Assembly: GCA_945861155.1 (NCBI GenBank)
Contig: CAMATN010000001.1
Location: forward strand, 25,155 to 89,154
Direction of reading: 5' to 3'
DNA: 64,000 nucleotides
Source: Rhizobium sp. Q54
GTDB taxonomy: Bacteria > Pseudomonadota > Alphaproteobacteria > ATCC43930 > CGMCC-115725
The position numbers and the translations under genes are program-made. Position 1 is the first letter of the stretch; each line of letters opens with the position of its first letter. The notes under the pieces were generated by a model, which worked only from the letters and a program-made list of their open reading frames with translations, was not told the origin of the DNA and searched no databases. Positions 15,965 to 26,082 of the stretch are shown here, in pieces.

Positions 15965-18900
15965 TCACACCGAAAAATACTTCGCCTGCGGGTGGTGGAC
16001 GACGATGGCCGAGGTCGATTGCTCGGGGTCGAGCTGGTCTTCCTCGCTCAGGGTGAGGCCGATCTCGGCGGCGCGCAGCAGGTCCAATAGCTGGCGCTGG
16101 TCGGCGAGGTTGGGGCAGGCCGGGTAGCCGAACGAATAGCGGCTGCCGCGATAGCCCTGGTTCAGCATCTCGTCATGGTCGCGCGCCTCCTCGGCGGCAA
16201 AGCCCAATTCGCCGCGGATGCGCTTGTGGACGTATTCGGCAAAGCCCTCGGCCATCTCGACCGACAGCCCGTGCAAATAGAGGTAATCCTGGTAGCGGTT
16301 GTCGGCGAACCACTCGCGCGCCGCTTCCGAGGCGCGGGCGCCCATTGTGACGACCTGGAGGCCGATCACGTCGCGCTCATTGCCGTCAAGCCCTGGGGCG
16401 TCGATGTCGCGGAAGAAATCCGAGATGCACAGGCCGCCGTCCCTGTTTTGGCGCGGGAAGGCAAAGCGCGCGACTTCGCGATGGCCAGTGTCGTCGAACA
16501 GGATCACGTCGTTGCCCTGCGCGGCGCAGCGCCAATAGCCGTAAGCGGCCTGCGGCAGCAGGATGTCGTCGCCGATCGCCATGTCGAGGATGCGGCGCAA
16601 CGCCGGGCGCAGCTCGGTGCGGGCCCACGCCTTGTATTCGGCGAGCGAGCGGCCGTCCTTCCGATAGCCCCACTGGAATTGATAGAGCATGCGCTCGTTG
16701 AGATACGGCACGATCGCCTTCGCGGGGATGCGGGCGATGGTCCGCGGCCCCCAGAACGGCGGCATCGGCACCGGCACGCCGCGGTTCAATTCGGCGCGGC
16801 GCAGGCGGATCTCCTCCAAATCCACCGGCCGCATCGGCTTCGCGTCGGCGGCGCGGCCGAGCTTGCGTTTCTCGTTGACCGGCCGGCCGATGTTCTTCTT
16901 TTGGACCTCAGCGAGATAGCCGTCGAAATCGTTGCCAACAATTCGGTCCATCAGCGCGAGCCCGTCGAACGCATCACGCGCATAGGCGACGCGGCCGCCG
17001 GCATAGGATTTGACGCAATCCTCCTCGACATAGCGCCGGGTCAAGGCGGCGCCGCCCAGCATGACCGGCACATCGAGCCCCTGCCGGCTCATCTCCTCGA
17101 GGTTCTCGCGCATCACGACGGTCGATTTGACCAGCAGGCCCGACATGCCGATCGCATGCGCCCGGTGCTCGACCGCGGCGTCGAGGATCGCGCCGATCGG
17201 CTGCTTGATGCCGAGATTGACGACCCGGTAGCCGTTATTGGTCAGGATGATGTCGACCAAATTCTTGCCGATGTCATGGACGTCGCCGCGCACCGTGGCG
17301 AGGACGATCGTGCCTTTCTCCTGGCCCTCGACCCGCTCCATGAACGGTTCGAGATAGCGCACCGCCGATTTCATCGTCTCGGCCGATTGCAAGACGAAGG
17401 GCAGCTGCATCTTGCCGGCGCCGAACAGATCGCCAACCGTCTTCATCCCGCCCAACAGGATGTTGTTGATGATGTCGAGCGGGCGATAGCTCTGCATCGC
17501 CAGTTCGAGATCGGCGTCGAGGTCGAGCCGGTCGCCGTCGACGATGCGCTGGGCGAGCCGGTCTTCGAGCTTTTCCGGGCGGCCCTTCTTCTCGGCCTTC
17601 TCGATCGTGCGGTCCTCGAACAGCGCCATGAACGCCTGCAGCGGGTCGTAACCCTCGTGGCGGCGGTCGAAGATCAGATCCTCGGCGACCCGCACCTCCT
17701 CTTCCGGGATGCGGTGGAGCGGCTGGATCTTCGAGAAATGCACGATCGCGCCGGTCAGCCCGCGGCGCAGCGCGTGGTCGAGAAACACCGAGTTCAGCAC
17801 CTGCCGCGCCGGCGGGTTGAGCCCGAACGAGATGTTGGAGAGGCCGAGGATGATCTGGCACTCCGGCATCTTCTCGGCGATGCGGGCGATCGCGTCCAAG
17901 GTGTTGAGGCCGAGCTTGCGGTCGTCCTCGTTGCCGGTGCAGATCGTGAAGGTCAAGGGATCGAACATCAGATCGCTCGGCGCCAGCCCGTGCGTGTTGC
18001 AGGCGAAATCGTAGAGCCGCTCGGCGAGGCGCAATTTGTGGTCGGCATCCTTCGCCATGCCGCTCTCGTCGATCGTCAGCGCGATGATCGCGGCGCCGAA
18101 GCGCTTGGCCAGGCGCAGGCGCTTGTCGGCCGCTTCCTCGCCATCCTCGAAATTGATCGAGTTGATGATCGGCTTGCCGCCATAGAGCTTCATCGCGGCT
18201 TCGAGCACCGGGTATTCGGTCGAGTCGATGACCAGGGGCGCGTTGATCGCGCCGCGCATCCGGGCGACCATCTCGCTCATCTCGGCGATCTCGTCGCGCC
18301 CGACAAAGGCGGTGCAGATATCGAGCGTGTGCGAGCCTTCCTTGACCTGTTCGCGCCCGATCTCGACGCAGCCGTCCCAATCGCCCGATTCCTGCAAGCG
18401 GCGAAAGGCGCGCGAGCCGTTGGCGTTGCAGCGCTCGCCGATCGACAGATACGCGTTCTCCTGGCGCAGCGGCACCTGGCCGTAGAGCGAGGCGACCGAG
18501 GGCACCCACACCGGGCTGCGGGTTTTCGGCAACGGGCGGCTGCGGTCGCGTCCGACCCGGCGCAGCATCTGATCGAGCGCGGCGATGTGCGATTCCTCGG
18601 TGCCGCAGCAGCCGCCGATGATGTTGACCCCATCCTCGAGCACAAAGCGCTCGAGCCATTGCGCCAGCTCCTTGGGCGACAGCGGGTAATGGGTGCGCCC
18701 ATCGATCAATTCGGGGAGCCCGGCATTGGGCTGCACCGAAATCTGCCGGGGCCAATTGTCGCCGAGCCATTTCAGGTGCTCGGCCATCTCGCGCGGGCCG
18801 GTCGCGCAATTGAGGCCGATAATCGGTACGTCGAGCGCGTGGATGATCGTCGCCGCGGCGGCGATGTCGGCGCCGACCAGCAAGGTGCCGGTGGTCTCGA

Positions 18901-19474
18901 CCGTGACCTGGACGATGATCGGGATGTCGCGACCCGCCGCCTCGCGCGCCCGCTTCGCCCCGTTGACAGCGGCCTTGATCTGCAGCGGGTCCTGGCAGGT
19001 CTCGATCAGGATCGCGTCGACCCCGCCGGCGACGAGGCCGGAACACTGGAGGGCGAGCGCGTCTTCGAGGTCCTGGTAGGGCATATGGCCGAGCGTCGGC
19101 AACCGCGTCCCCGGCCCGACCGAGCCGAACACGAAGCGGGTGCGGCCGTCATGCGCCAGTTCGGCGATCGCCTCGTGCGCCAGTTCGGCCGAGCGGCGGT
19201 TGAGCTCGAACGCCTTGTCGGCGATGCCGAACTCGCCGAGCGTGATCGGCGACCCGCCAAAGCTGTTGGTCTGCAGCGCATCGCACCCGGCCCGCAAATA
19301 GGCGAGATGAATCTCGCGCACCAGGTCGGGACGGCTCTCGCACAGTATCTCGGTGCAGTTCTCGTGGCCGTGGAAATCGCGCTCGATATCGAGGATGCGG
19401 CCCTGCACCTGCGTCCCCATCGCGCCGTCGCACAAGAGCACCCGGTCGGCGAGGTAGTCGAGAAGATGGGTCAT
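15965..19474 (-). CDS. metH: cobalamin-dependent methionine synthase
   Basis: A 1169-residue four-module enzyme that moves a methyl group from 5-methyl-THF to homocysteine. Module 1 (about 1-320) has the zinc cysteines in LNCATGP (about 220) and GGCCGT (about 289). Module 2 (about 340-610) is the pterin-binding barrel (SIGERCNANGSR). Module 3 carries the cobalamin motif DVHDIGKN (about 730). Module 4 (about 900-1165) is the AdoMet reactivation domain with RASEAAREWF and YSFGYPACPN. All key residues are present, so the enzyme should be functional. It is last in the operon regulator-metF-metH. Implies the cell makes or imports B12. Confidence 0.98.
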   Translation of the reverse strand: MTHLLDYLADRVLLCDGAMGTQVQGRILDIERDFHGHENCTEILCESRPDLVREIHLAYLRAGCDALQTNSFGGSPITLGEFGIADKAFELNRRSAELAHEAIAELAHDGRTRFVFGSVGPGTRLPTLGHMPYQDLEDALALQCSGLVAGGVDAILIETCQDPLQIKAAVNGAKRAREAAGRDIPIIVQVTVETTGTLLVGADIAAAATIIHALDVPIIGLNCATGPREMAEHLKWLGDNWPRQISVQPNAGLPELIDGRTHYPLSPKELAQWLERFVLEDGVNIIGGCCGTEESHIAALDQMLRRVGRDRSRPLPKTRSPVWVPSVASLYGQVPLRQENAYLSIGERCNANGSRAFRRLQESGDWDGCVEIGREQVKEGSHTLDICTAFVGRDEIAEMSEMVARMRGAINAPLVIDSTEYPVLEAAMKLYGGKPIINSINFEDGEEAADKRLRLAKRFGAAIIALTIDESGMAKDADHKLRLAERLYDFACNTHGLAPSDLMFDPLTFTICTGNEDDRKLGLNTLDAIARIAEKMPECQIILGLSNISFGLNPPARQVLNSVFLDHALRRGLTGAIVHFSKIQPLHRIPEEEVRVAEDLIFDRRHEGYDPLQAFMALFEDRTIEKAEKKGRPEKLEDRLAQRIVDGDRLDLDADLELAMQSYRPLDIINNILLGGMKTVGDLFGAGKMQLPFVLQSAETMKSAVRYLEPFMERVEGQEKGTIVLATVRGDVHDIGKNLVDIILTNNGYRVVNLGIKQPIGAILDAAVEHRAHAIGMSGLLVKSTVVMRENLEEMSRQGLDVPVMLGGAALTRRYVEEDCVKSYAGGRVAYARDAFDGLALMDRIVGNDFDGYLAEVQKKNIGRPVNEKRKLGRAADAKPMRPVDLEEIRLRRAELNRGVPVPMPPFWGPRTIARIPAKAIVPYLNERMLYQFQWGYRKDGRSLAEYKAWARTELRPALRRILDMAIGDDILLPQAAYGYWRCAAQGNDVILFDDTGHREVARFAFPRQNRDGGLCISDFFRDIDAPGLDGNERDVIGLQVVTMGARASEAAREWFADNRYQDYLYLHGLSVEMAEGFAEYVHKRIRGELGFAAEEARDHDEMLNQGYRGSRYSFGYPACPNLADQRQLLDLLRAAEIGLTLSEEDQLDPEQSTSAIVVHHPQAKYFSV

Positions 19475-19491
19475 CAGTCCTAGTTACCCCT

Positions 19492-19519
19492 GTCATCCCG
19501 GCGAAAGCCGGGATCCATC
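19492..19519. repeat. REP half-site between metF and metH
   Basis: gtcatcccggcgaaagccgg followed by gatccat. This is one arm of the REP element found complete at 34816-34896 and 61977-62056; the other arm is missing. Confidence 0.8.
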
Positions 19520-19578
19520 GTGCTGCGGGCTCCGACAGCAGAAGAATGGAGGCGTGTCATGATCATGAGCTTGCTTCG

Positions 19579-20577
<999 letters not shown>

Positions 20578-21636
20578 TCACGCAAGGACGGCGGCGGGTT
20601 CGCGCGCCGCGGCAGAATGCCGCTGGTCGCCGGCCGTCCCACGGCAGGCGGTCCAGATGACGACCGTCAGCGGATCGCCCGGAAGGTGCCGCGGCGGCGC
20701 CGGTTCGAGGCCGGCGGCCCGGCACCATTCATCGATATCGGCATCGGCGAAGCCCAGCCGGCGATGGGCATGCTCCTCGCGCAGGAAGTCGAGCGCGTGC
20801 GGCGCGAAATCGACAAGGATCAGTGTCCCGCGCGGCCGCAGCACCCGCGCCGCCTCGGCGAGCGCCGCCGCGGGCCGGTCCGCGTAGTGCAGCACCTGGT
20901 GAATGACGACTGCGTCGAACGAGGCATCGGCGATCGGCAGCTGATACATGTCGCCGAGCCGAACGATGCTGTTGGCGAGCCCGGCGCGTTCGAGATTGAC
21001 GCGGGCGCTGGCGAGCATCTCGCGCGATTGATCGATGCCGAGGGCGTTGGCGACGCGTGGCCCGAGGATCTCGAGCATGCGGCCGGTGCCGGTGCCGATA
21101 TCGAGCAAGTCGCGGGGTGCGGCGGCCCCGACGATGTCGGCAAGCGCGCTCTCGACCTCGCGCTCGCCGACATAGAGGGAGCGGATGCGGTGCCATTGCG
21201 CGGCATTTTCGCGAAAATATGCCGCCGCCAGCTCGGCGCGCTGGCGCTTGATCGCGGCGAGACGTTGCAGGTCGAGCGCGATCGTCTCGTCGGATTGATC
21301 GCAGGCGGCGACCAGATGGCGGCTCAGCGCGCCCGCCGCGCTTCCGGAACTGAGGCGGCTCGAACTCAGGCGATAGAACACCCAGCTGCCCTCGCGGAAG
21401 CGATCGAGGAGGCCGGCATCGCACAGCAGCTTCAGATGGCGCGATACGCGCGGCTGACTTTGGCCAAGGATTTGCGCAAGGTCGCTGACGGTCAGTTCGC
21501 CCCGCGCGCACAGCACCAGAAGACGCAGCCGCGACGGCTCGGCCACGGCGCGCAGCGCGGCGAGCAACTCGCCCATCGATGCGCCGGCTTGCGATGGGCC
21601 GGATTGGGGTGCGTTCGTTTGGCTATCGCCGATCAT
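20578..21636 (-). CDS. ArsR-family regulator fused to a SAM-dependent methyltransferase domain
   Basis: About 352 residues. The N-terminal winged helix (about 20-100) has LRLLVLCARGELTVSDLAQ and QPRVSRHLKLLCDAGLL. The C-terminal domain (about 145-300) is a class I methyltransferase fold with motif I LLDIGTGTGRML and VIHQVLHYADRP. No ArsR metal cysteines are evident. It heads the metF-metH operon, so it likely senses SAM or SAH and controls methionine-cycle genes; ArsR/methyltransferase fusions of the SahR type are known in that role. The track start at 21654 falls inside the palindromic operator, so ATG 21636 (MIGDSQTN) is preferred; 21576 (MGELL) is also possible. Confidence 0.88.
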   Translation of the reverse strand: MIGDSQTNAPQSGPSQAGASMGELLAALRAVAEPSRLRLLVLCARGELTVSDLAQILGQSQPRVSRHLKLLCDAGLLDRFREGSWVFYRLSSSRLSSGSAAGALSRHLVAACDQSDETIALDLQRLAAIKRQRAELAAAYFRENAAQWHRIRSLYVGEREVESALADIVGAAAPRDLLDIGTGTGRMLEILGPRVANALGIDQSREMLASARVNLERAGLANSIVRLGDMYQLPIADASFDAVVIHQVLHYADRPAAALAEAARVLRPRGTLILVDFAPHALDFLREEHAHRRLGFADADIDEWCRAAGLEPAPPRHLPGDPLTVVIWTACRGTAGDQRHSAAAREPAAVLA

Positions 21637-21644
21637 GCCTAAAC

Positions 21645-21664
21645 ATATAAACATATCTTTATAT
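21645..21664. promoter_or_regulatory. AT-rich palindromic operator upstream of the regulator-metF-metH operon
   Basis: ATATAAACATATCTTTATAT has perfect 7-base arms (ATATAAA/TTTATAT) around a 6-base centre in a stretch that is otherwise strongly G/C-rich. It lies within about 10-30 bases of the likely start codons of the ArsR-methyltransferase gene. Symmetry and position fit autoregulation by that protein; binding is inferred. Confidence 0.65.
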
Positions 21665-21828
21665 CGTCAATGGAGATCCGCCTGCCGCAGGTCTTACGGG
21701 GAATGCGGAGGGTTCCATGCGCCTGCCCAACGCAGGCGGCAGCAAGGATCGCTTGCCGTCATTCCGCGTTTTTCGTCATTATCGCGCCGCCCCATCGCCT
21801 GGCAGGTCACCAGATTCGAGGCTTGTAG

Positions 21829-22695
21829 ATGCGTGCTTGCCACTTGCGGCTGACTTTGACCGCGGCGTTTGCAGCGGCCCTCGCCGTCGCCGGTTGCGCC
21901 GTGCCGGGCGCCCCGGGAGCCTCCCTCGGGGCCTCCCTCGGGGCCACGCAGTCGGCCGCCCTCGACGACTCCTTCAACGATCCGCTCGAGGAGACGAACC
22001 GCGCGATCTTCGCCTTCAACCAGGCGGTAGACCAGGCGGTGTTGATCCCGGTGGCGAAAACCTACCGCACGGTGCTGCCGCCGCCGGTGCGCCAATCGGT
22101 GCACGATTTCCTGCAGAACCTCAACGGGCCGGTGATTTTCGGCAATGATTTGCTGCAGGGCCGGTTCGGGTTGGCCGCCGACACGCTTGGGCGGCTTGCG
22201 ATCAACACGACGCTCGGGATCGGCGGCATGTTTGACGTCGCCACGCCGATCGGCATCCCGCATCACTCCAACGATCTTGGCGTGACGCTTGCGACCTGGG
22301 GCTTCGCCGAAGGTCCCTATGTCGTTGTGCCGGTGCTGGGATCCTCAAACCCGCGCGATTTGATCGGCAAGATCGGCGACAGTTTCGCCGATCCGGGCGA
22401 TTACGTCGCCGCCCAACACAATTTGCTGTGGGCGTCTCTGGCGCGCGCCGCTGTGTCCGGGATCGACGTGCGTTCGCGCAACATCGAAAATCTGGCCGAT
22501 ATCGAAAAAACCGCGCTCGACTATTATGCGACGATTCGCTCGCTTTACCGACAGCGGCGAGCGACGCAGATCCGCCATGAACGCTCCACCCTGCCGAACC
22601 CGACCCCGGTGCAAGGCAGCGATGGCGGGCCGCTCCCCGGGATCTCCTACCGCTTCGCCAATACCCCCCAATTGCGCGAGGTTTCCGCGAAATGA
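21829..22695 (+). CDS. mlaA: outer-membrane lipid asymmetry lipoprotein MlaA (VacJ)
   Basis: A 288-residue lipoprotein with signal peptide and lipobox VAGC (Cys about residue 23). The body has DPLEETNRAIFAFNQAVD, FLQNLNGPV and GPYVVVPVLG, typical of MlaA, which removes misplaced phospholipids from the outer leaflet. A GASLGASLGA linker after the lipobox comes from a 12-base tandem duplication. It overlaps mlaC by 4 bases (ATGA). Confidence 0.95.
   Translation: MRACHLRLTLTAAFAAALAVAGCAVPGAPGASLGASLGATQSAALDDSFNDPLEETNRAIFAFNQAVDQAVLIPVAKTYRTVLPPPVRQSVHDFLQNLNGPVIFGNDLLQGRFGLAADTLGRLAINTTLGIGGMFDVATPIGIPHHSNDLGVTLATWGFAEGPYVVVPVLGSSNPRDLIGKIGDSFADPGDYVAAQHNLLWASLARAAVSGIDVRSRNIENLADIEKTALDYYATIRSLYRQRRATQIRHERSTLPNPTPVQGSDGGPLPGISYRFANTPQLREVSAK
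21919..21942 (+). repeat. 12-bp tandem duplication in mlaA
   Basis: gcctccctcggg occurs twice in perfect tandem and encodes GASL twice, in the flexible linker just after the lipid-anchored cysteine. Confidence 0.85.
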
Positions 22696-23294
22696 TGCGA
22701 CGTTCGGTTTTGCTGGCCACGCTGGCCCTGAGCCTGGGCCTGATATGTCTCGCCGCGCCGCGCCAGGCACTCGCGCAGGATGCGCGCGCTTTCGTCGGCG
22801 CCCTCGGTGCGCAGGCCATCCAGGTATTGGGCCCGAGCGTCCCGCCGGCCCAGCGGGTCGCCCGATTTCGCGCCCTGTTCCGCGATGATTTCGACGTGCC
22901 CAACATTGGTCGCTTCGTTCTCGGCCGGTATTGGCGCGTCGCGACGCCGCAGGAGCAGGAGGAATTCCTGACGCTTTTTCAGGAATATATCGTGCGCGCC
23001 TATAGCGCCCGGCTCGGCGAATATGGCGGTGAGCCGTTCCGCGTCACCGGCGCCCGCCCGACCGGTGAGGAGACCGTCGTCACCAGCGAGATCGTCCGCC
23101 CCGGCGGCAGTCCGATCCAGGTCGACTGGTATCTCGACAACCGCGCCGGTCGGTACAAGATCACCGATGTTTATGTCGCTGGCGTCAGCATGAAGGTAAC
23201 GCAGCGCGACGAGTTCGCTGCGGTGATCCAGCGCAACGGCGGCCGCATCGAGGGGTTGCTGGCGCTGCTGCGCCAGAAGCTCGCGGCCAGCTGA
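22692..23294 (+). CDS. mlaC: periplasmic phospholipid carrier MlaC (Ttg2D family)
   Basis: A 200-residue periplasmic protein with signal peptide ending at about RQALA. The MlaC pattern is seen in RFRALFRDDFDVPNIGRFVLG, the EFLTLFQEYIVRAYSARL helix and VDWYLDN...YKITDVYVAGVSMK. It ferries phospholipid between MlaA at the outer membrane and MlaFEDB at the inner membrane. MlaD/E/F/B genes are not in the window, so this is a split Mla system, common in alphaproteobacteria. Confidence 0.94.
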   Translation: MMRRSVLLATLALSLGLICLAAPRQALAQDARAFVGALGAQAIQVLGPSVPPAQRVARFRALFRDDFDVPNIGRFVLGRYWRVATPQEQEEFLTLFQEYIVRAYSARLGEYGGEPFRVTGARPTGEETVVTSEIVRPGGSPIQVDWYLDNRAGRYKITDVYVAGVSMKVTQRDEFAAVIQRNGGRIEGLLALLRQKLAAS

Positions 23295-23432
23295 CCGGCT
23301 GATCGCGCACCGATGACGGCGTTTGCTCCGCGCGACCCATTTCGATTGCCGCTCGCCGCTCCGCTCCGGTAACAGCCGGTCTCGCCCGGCGTTCAAGTCG
23401 TGCGGTTGGCGCACGATGCGGGACATTCGACG

Positions 23433-24140
23433 ATGGACGAGATTTGGCACCGTATTGGCCGGGCGGCGGTTCACGCGCTGCTCGCGGCGGCGTTTGTCTT
23501 GAGCTGTTCGATTGGGTTCGCCGCCGAGCCGTCAAAAATGCAATCGCTGTGGTTCGACCCGACGCAGCTGCCCTCCTTTATCGGCGTGGTCGATCGCTTT
23601 CTGCCCAACCCGGACGGCCGGGTCGACCGCCTGGTCTTCAAGGAAGGTCCGCAGATCGCCTTCCCGCCGGATGCGTTCGAGGCGATCCGCGAGGTCGCGC
23701 CGGCCGGTCGTCCGCTGGTCGTTTGGGGCATCCGCGCCCGCAGCGCGGCGGTCATCACGATGCTGGCCTTCGGCGCGCCCGATGCCGAGCCGACGGTGCT
23801 CGACCGGTTCTATTGGCGGCCGGAGCCTGGCCGGAATGAGGGCAGGAGGGAGATGCTACTGATCGGCACGGTGTGGGTGCCGTATCTGTCGCCGCAAGGT
23901 CAGACCGCCGGAGCGATCTTGGAGAACGGCGACGTTGTTCGCGTCGAGCCCAAGATCGCGGCGATGTTCAAGGACCGTTTCGTTGCCGGGGCCAAGATCG
24001 TCGCGGAAGGGACCGGTTCCGAGACGCCGCAAGGCAAGGCGATTGACGCCGAGCGGGTCGGCGACTCGATCGCGACGGTCCAAAGCCTGCCACGCCCTCT
24101 GCCGGGAGCGTCTGGCGGTGAAGGGCGGCCGGCGAGATGA
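23433..24140 (+). CDS. exported protein of unknown function
   Basis: About 235 residues, starting at ATG 23433. It has a signal peptide (HALLAAAFVLSCSIGFAAE) and a mature domain with FDPTQLPSFIGVVDRFLPNPDGRVDRLVFKE, suggesting an OB-fold-like or beta-rich region. I recognise no family with confidence. The gene is followed at once by an ABC exporter and follows mlaC by about 140 bases, so it may belong to an envelope operon. The GTG at 23400 is an alternative start but gives a poorer signal peptide. Confidence 0.7.
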   Translation: MDEIWHRIGRAAVHALLAAAFVLSCSIGFAAEPSKMQSLWFDPTQLPSFIGVVDRFLPNPDGRVDRLVFKEGPQIAFPPDAFEAIREVAPAGRPLVVWGIRARSAAVITMLAFGAPDAEPTVLDRFYWRPEPGRNEGRREMLLIGTVWVPYLSPQGQTAGAILENGDVVRVEPKIAAMFKDRFVAGAKIVAEGTGSETPQGKAIDAERVGDSIATVQSLPRPLPGASGGEGRPAR

Positions 24141-24150
24141 GACCAGGCCG

Positions 24151-26019
24151 GTGACCGCCGCCGATAACCAGGAACCGGCCGAGCGCAACCACACGGCCAG
24201 CACGGCCGCCTTTCTGCGCCGCTTCTTCCGGCTGGCGGCGCCGTTCTTCACCTCCGAAGAAAAGTGGATGGCATGGACGCTCTTGATCGGGGTGCTCGCG
24301 CTGACCTCCGTGCAGATCGCCATCGCGATCCGGCTCAACGTGTGGAACCGCGACTTTTTCAACGCCCTCGAAAGCCACGACTGGAACGGCTTCATCTATC
24401 AGATGGAATTGTTCGGGCTGCTCGCCGCCACGACGATGGGCATCGCGGTCTATCAGGTCTATGTCAGGCAGCTGCTGCAACTGCGCTGGCGCCGCTGGCT
24501 GACCGCGAGGTTTGTCGATCGATGGCTGGAGGACGGCCGCCATTATCAGCTCAACTTCATCGATAGCGGGGTCGACAATCCCGATCAGCGGATCTCCGAA
24601 AACACCCGGCACGCGACCGAGATGGCGATCGAATTCGGGCTCGGCATTTTCGACAAGACGATCACGCTGATCTCGTTCATCGGCATCCTGTGGACCATAT
24701 CAGGCCCGCTCGATGTAACGCTCGGAACGATGTCGTTTCGGATCCCCGGCTATATGGTGTTCGCCGCGCTGCTCTATGCCGGGATCGGCTCGATCCTGAC
24801 TTATTTCGTCGGACGGCCGATCGTCGCGGCCAACCGGCTCCAGACCGCGAAAGAGGCGGATTACCGCTTCGCCCTGGTGCGTTTGCGCGAGAACAGCGAG
24901 GCGGTGGCGCTGATCCGCGGCGAGGCCGACGAAAAGGGAGTGCTGACCGGCTATTTCAACGACGTCCTGGCCTCGACGATCGGGCTGATGCGGACGCAGC
25001 GCCGGCTCATGTGGCTGACCAGCTTCTATGCCGCGGTCGGCATGGTCTACCCGACCCTGGTCGCCAGCCCGCGCTTTTTCGCCGGCGCGATCACCCTGGG
25101 CGTCTTGATGCAGATCACCGCCGCGTTCGGGCAGGTGCAGACGTCGCTCAACTGGTTCGTCGACAATTTCCCGCGCATCGCCGAATGGCGCTCGCATGTC
25201 GAGCGGCTGCTCGAATTCGATGAGGTGCTGCACTCGACGGCCGAAGCGCAATCCGAATCGGGCGAGAGCACCAGCATCCACATCGCCGACAGCACCGCGG
25301 AGGGTATCGACGGGTTGCGCTTCGACGATCTGCAGATAGCCCTTGCCGACGGCAGCGTCGTGATTACCGACGCCAATACCCTGATCAGCAAAGGCGAGCG
25401 GGTGCTGATCGTCGGACCTTCGGGAAGTGGCAAGAGCACGCTGTTCCGCGCGGTTGCCGGGCTGTGGCCGTGGGGTACGGGCAAGATCACGATGCCCGAC
25501 CGCAACCTGATGATGTTCATGCCGCAGCGACCCTATCTGCCGCTCGGCACGCTGCGCGAGGCGCTCGCCTATCCTTCGGTGGCTCAGGAATTTTCGGACG
25601 CCACCCTCGAAGCGGCGCTGCGGCGCTGCGGTCTGGAGAATCTGGTCGAGCGCCTCGATGAGCGGGAGCGTTGGGACCGGGTGCTGAGCGGCGGCGAACA
25701 GCAGCGTCTCGCCTTTGCCCGGGTGTTCTTGCACAAGCCCGAATGGGTGTTCATGGACGAGGCCACCTCGGCCCTCGACGAGGACGCGCAGCAGGCGGTG
25801 ATGAGCCTGTTCACCGAGGAACTGGCCGGCACGACACTCGTGTCGATCGCGCATCGTCCGGGAATGGACGCCTTTCACGATCGCACCCTTACCCTGGTCG
25901 TCGCGGCCGGCGGCGCACGCCTTATTACAAAGCGCCCGCCGCCGGAACCGCGCGACACGAAGCGGCCGCCGCGGGGGTTCGTCAAGGACGTGCTGCGCCG
26001 CTTCCGCACGACGCGATAG
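24151..26019 (+). CDS. ABC transporter permease/ATPase fusion, SbmA/BacA–YddA type
   Basis: About 622 residues. The N-terminal half is a six-helix membrane domain of the ABC_membrane_2/SbmA_BacA kind (WNRDFFNALESHDWNGF, ENTRHATEMAIEFGLG, EADYRFALVRLRENSEAVAL). The C-terminal ATPase (about 385-600) has Walker A GPSGSGKST (about 423), signature LSGGEQQR (about 511), Walker B FMDEATSALD and a switch His in IAHRP. This group moves vitamin B12 or peptides in some bacteria; the substrate here is unknown. The track ORF starts inside the preceding gene; GTG 24151, just after that gene's stop, or GTG 24118 are realistic starts. Confidence 0.9.
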   Translation: MTAADNQEPAERNHTASTAAFLRRFFRLAAPFFTSEEKWMAWTLLIGVLALTSVQIAIAIRLNVWNRDFFNALESHDWNGFIYQMELFGLLAATTMGIAVYQVYVRQLLQLRWRRWLTARFVDRWLEDGRHYQLNFIDSGVDNPDQRISENTRHATEMAIEFGLGIFDKTITLISFIGILWTISGPLDVTLGTMSFRIPGYMVFAALLYAGIGSILTYFVGRPIVAANRLQTAKEADYRFALVRLRENSEAVALIRGEADEKGVLTGYFNDVLASTIGLMRTQRRLMWLTSFYAAVGMVYPTLVASPRFFAGAITLGVLMQITAAFGQVQTSLNWFVDNFPRIAEWRSHVERLLEFDEVLHSTAEAQSESGESTSIHIADSTAEGIDGLRFDDLQIALADGSVVITDANTLISKGERVLIVGPSGSGKSTLFRAVAGLWPWGTGKITMPDRNLMMFMPQRPYLPLGTLREALAYPSVAQEFSDATLEAALRRCGLENLVERLDERERWDRVLSGGEQQRLAFARVFLHKPEWVFMDEATSALDEDAQQAVMSLFTEELAGTTLVSIAHRPGMDAFHDRTLTLVVAAGGARLITKRPPPEPRDTKRPPRGFVKDVLRRFRTTR

Positions 26020-26082
26020 GCGCAGGGGTGAGCGCGCCAGGAGGCATTGGCGCCGCCCTCGTTCGTCGTGAGGGAGGTGTGG

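Noticed and set aside
16175-19483. 1102-residue plus-strand ORF opposite metH
   Set aside because: Antisense shadow of a well-conserved metH gene in very G/C-rich DNA; low-complexity Arg/Ala/Asp-rich translation with no recognisable domain.
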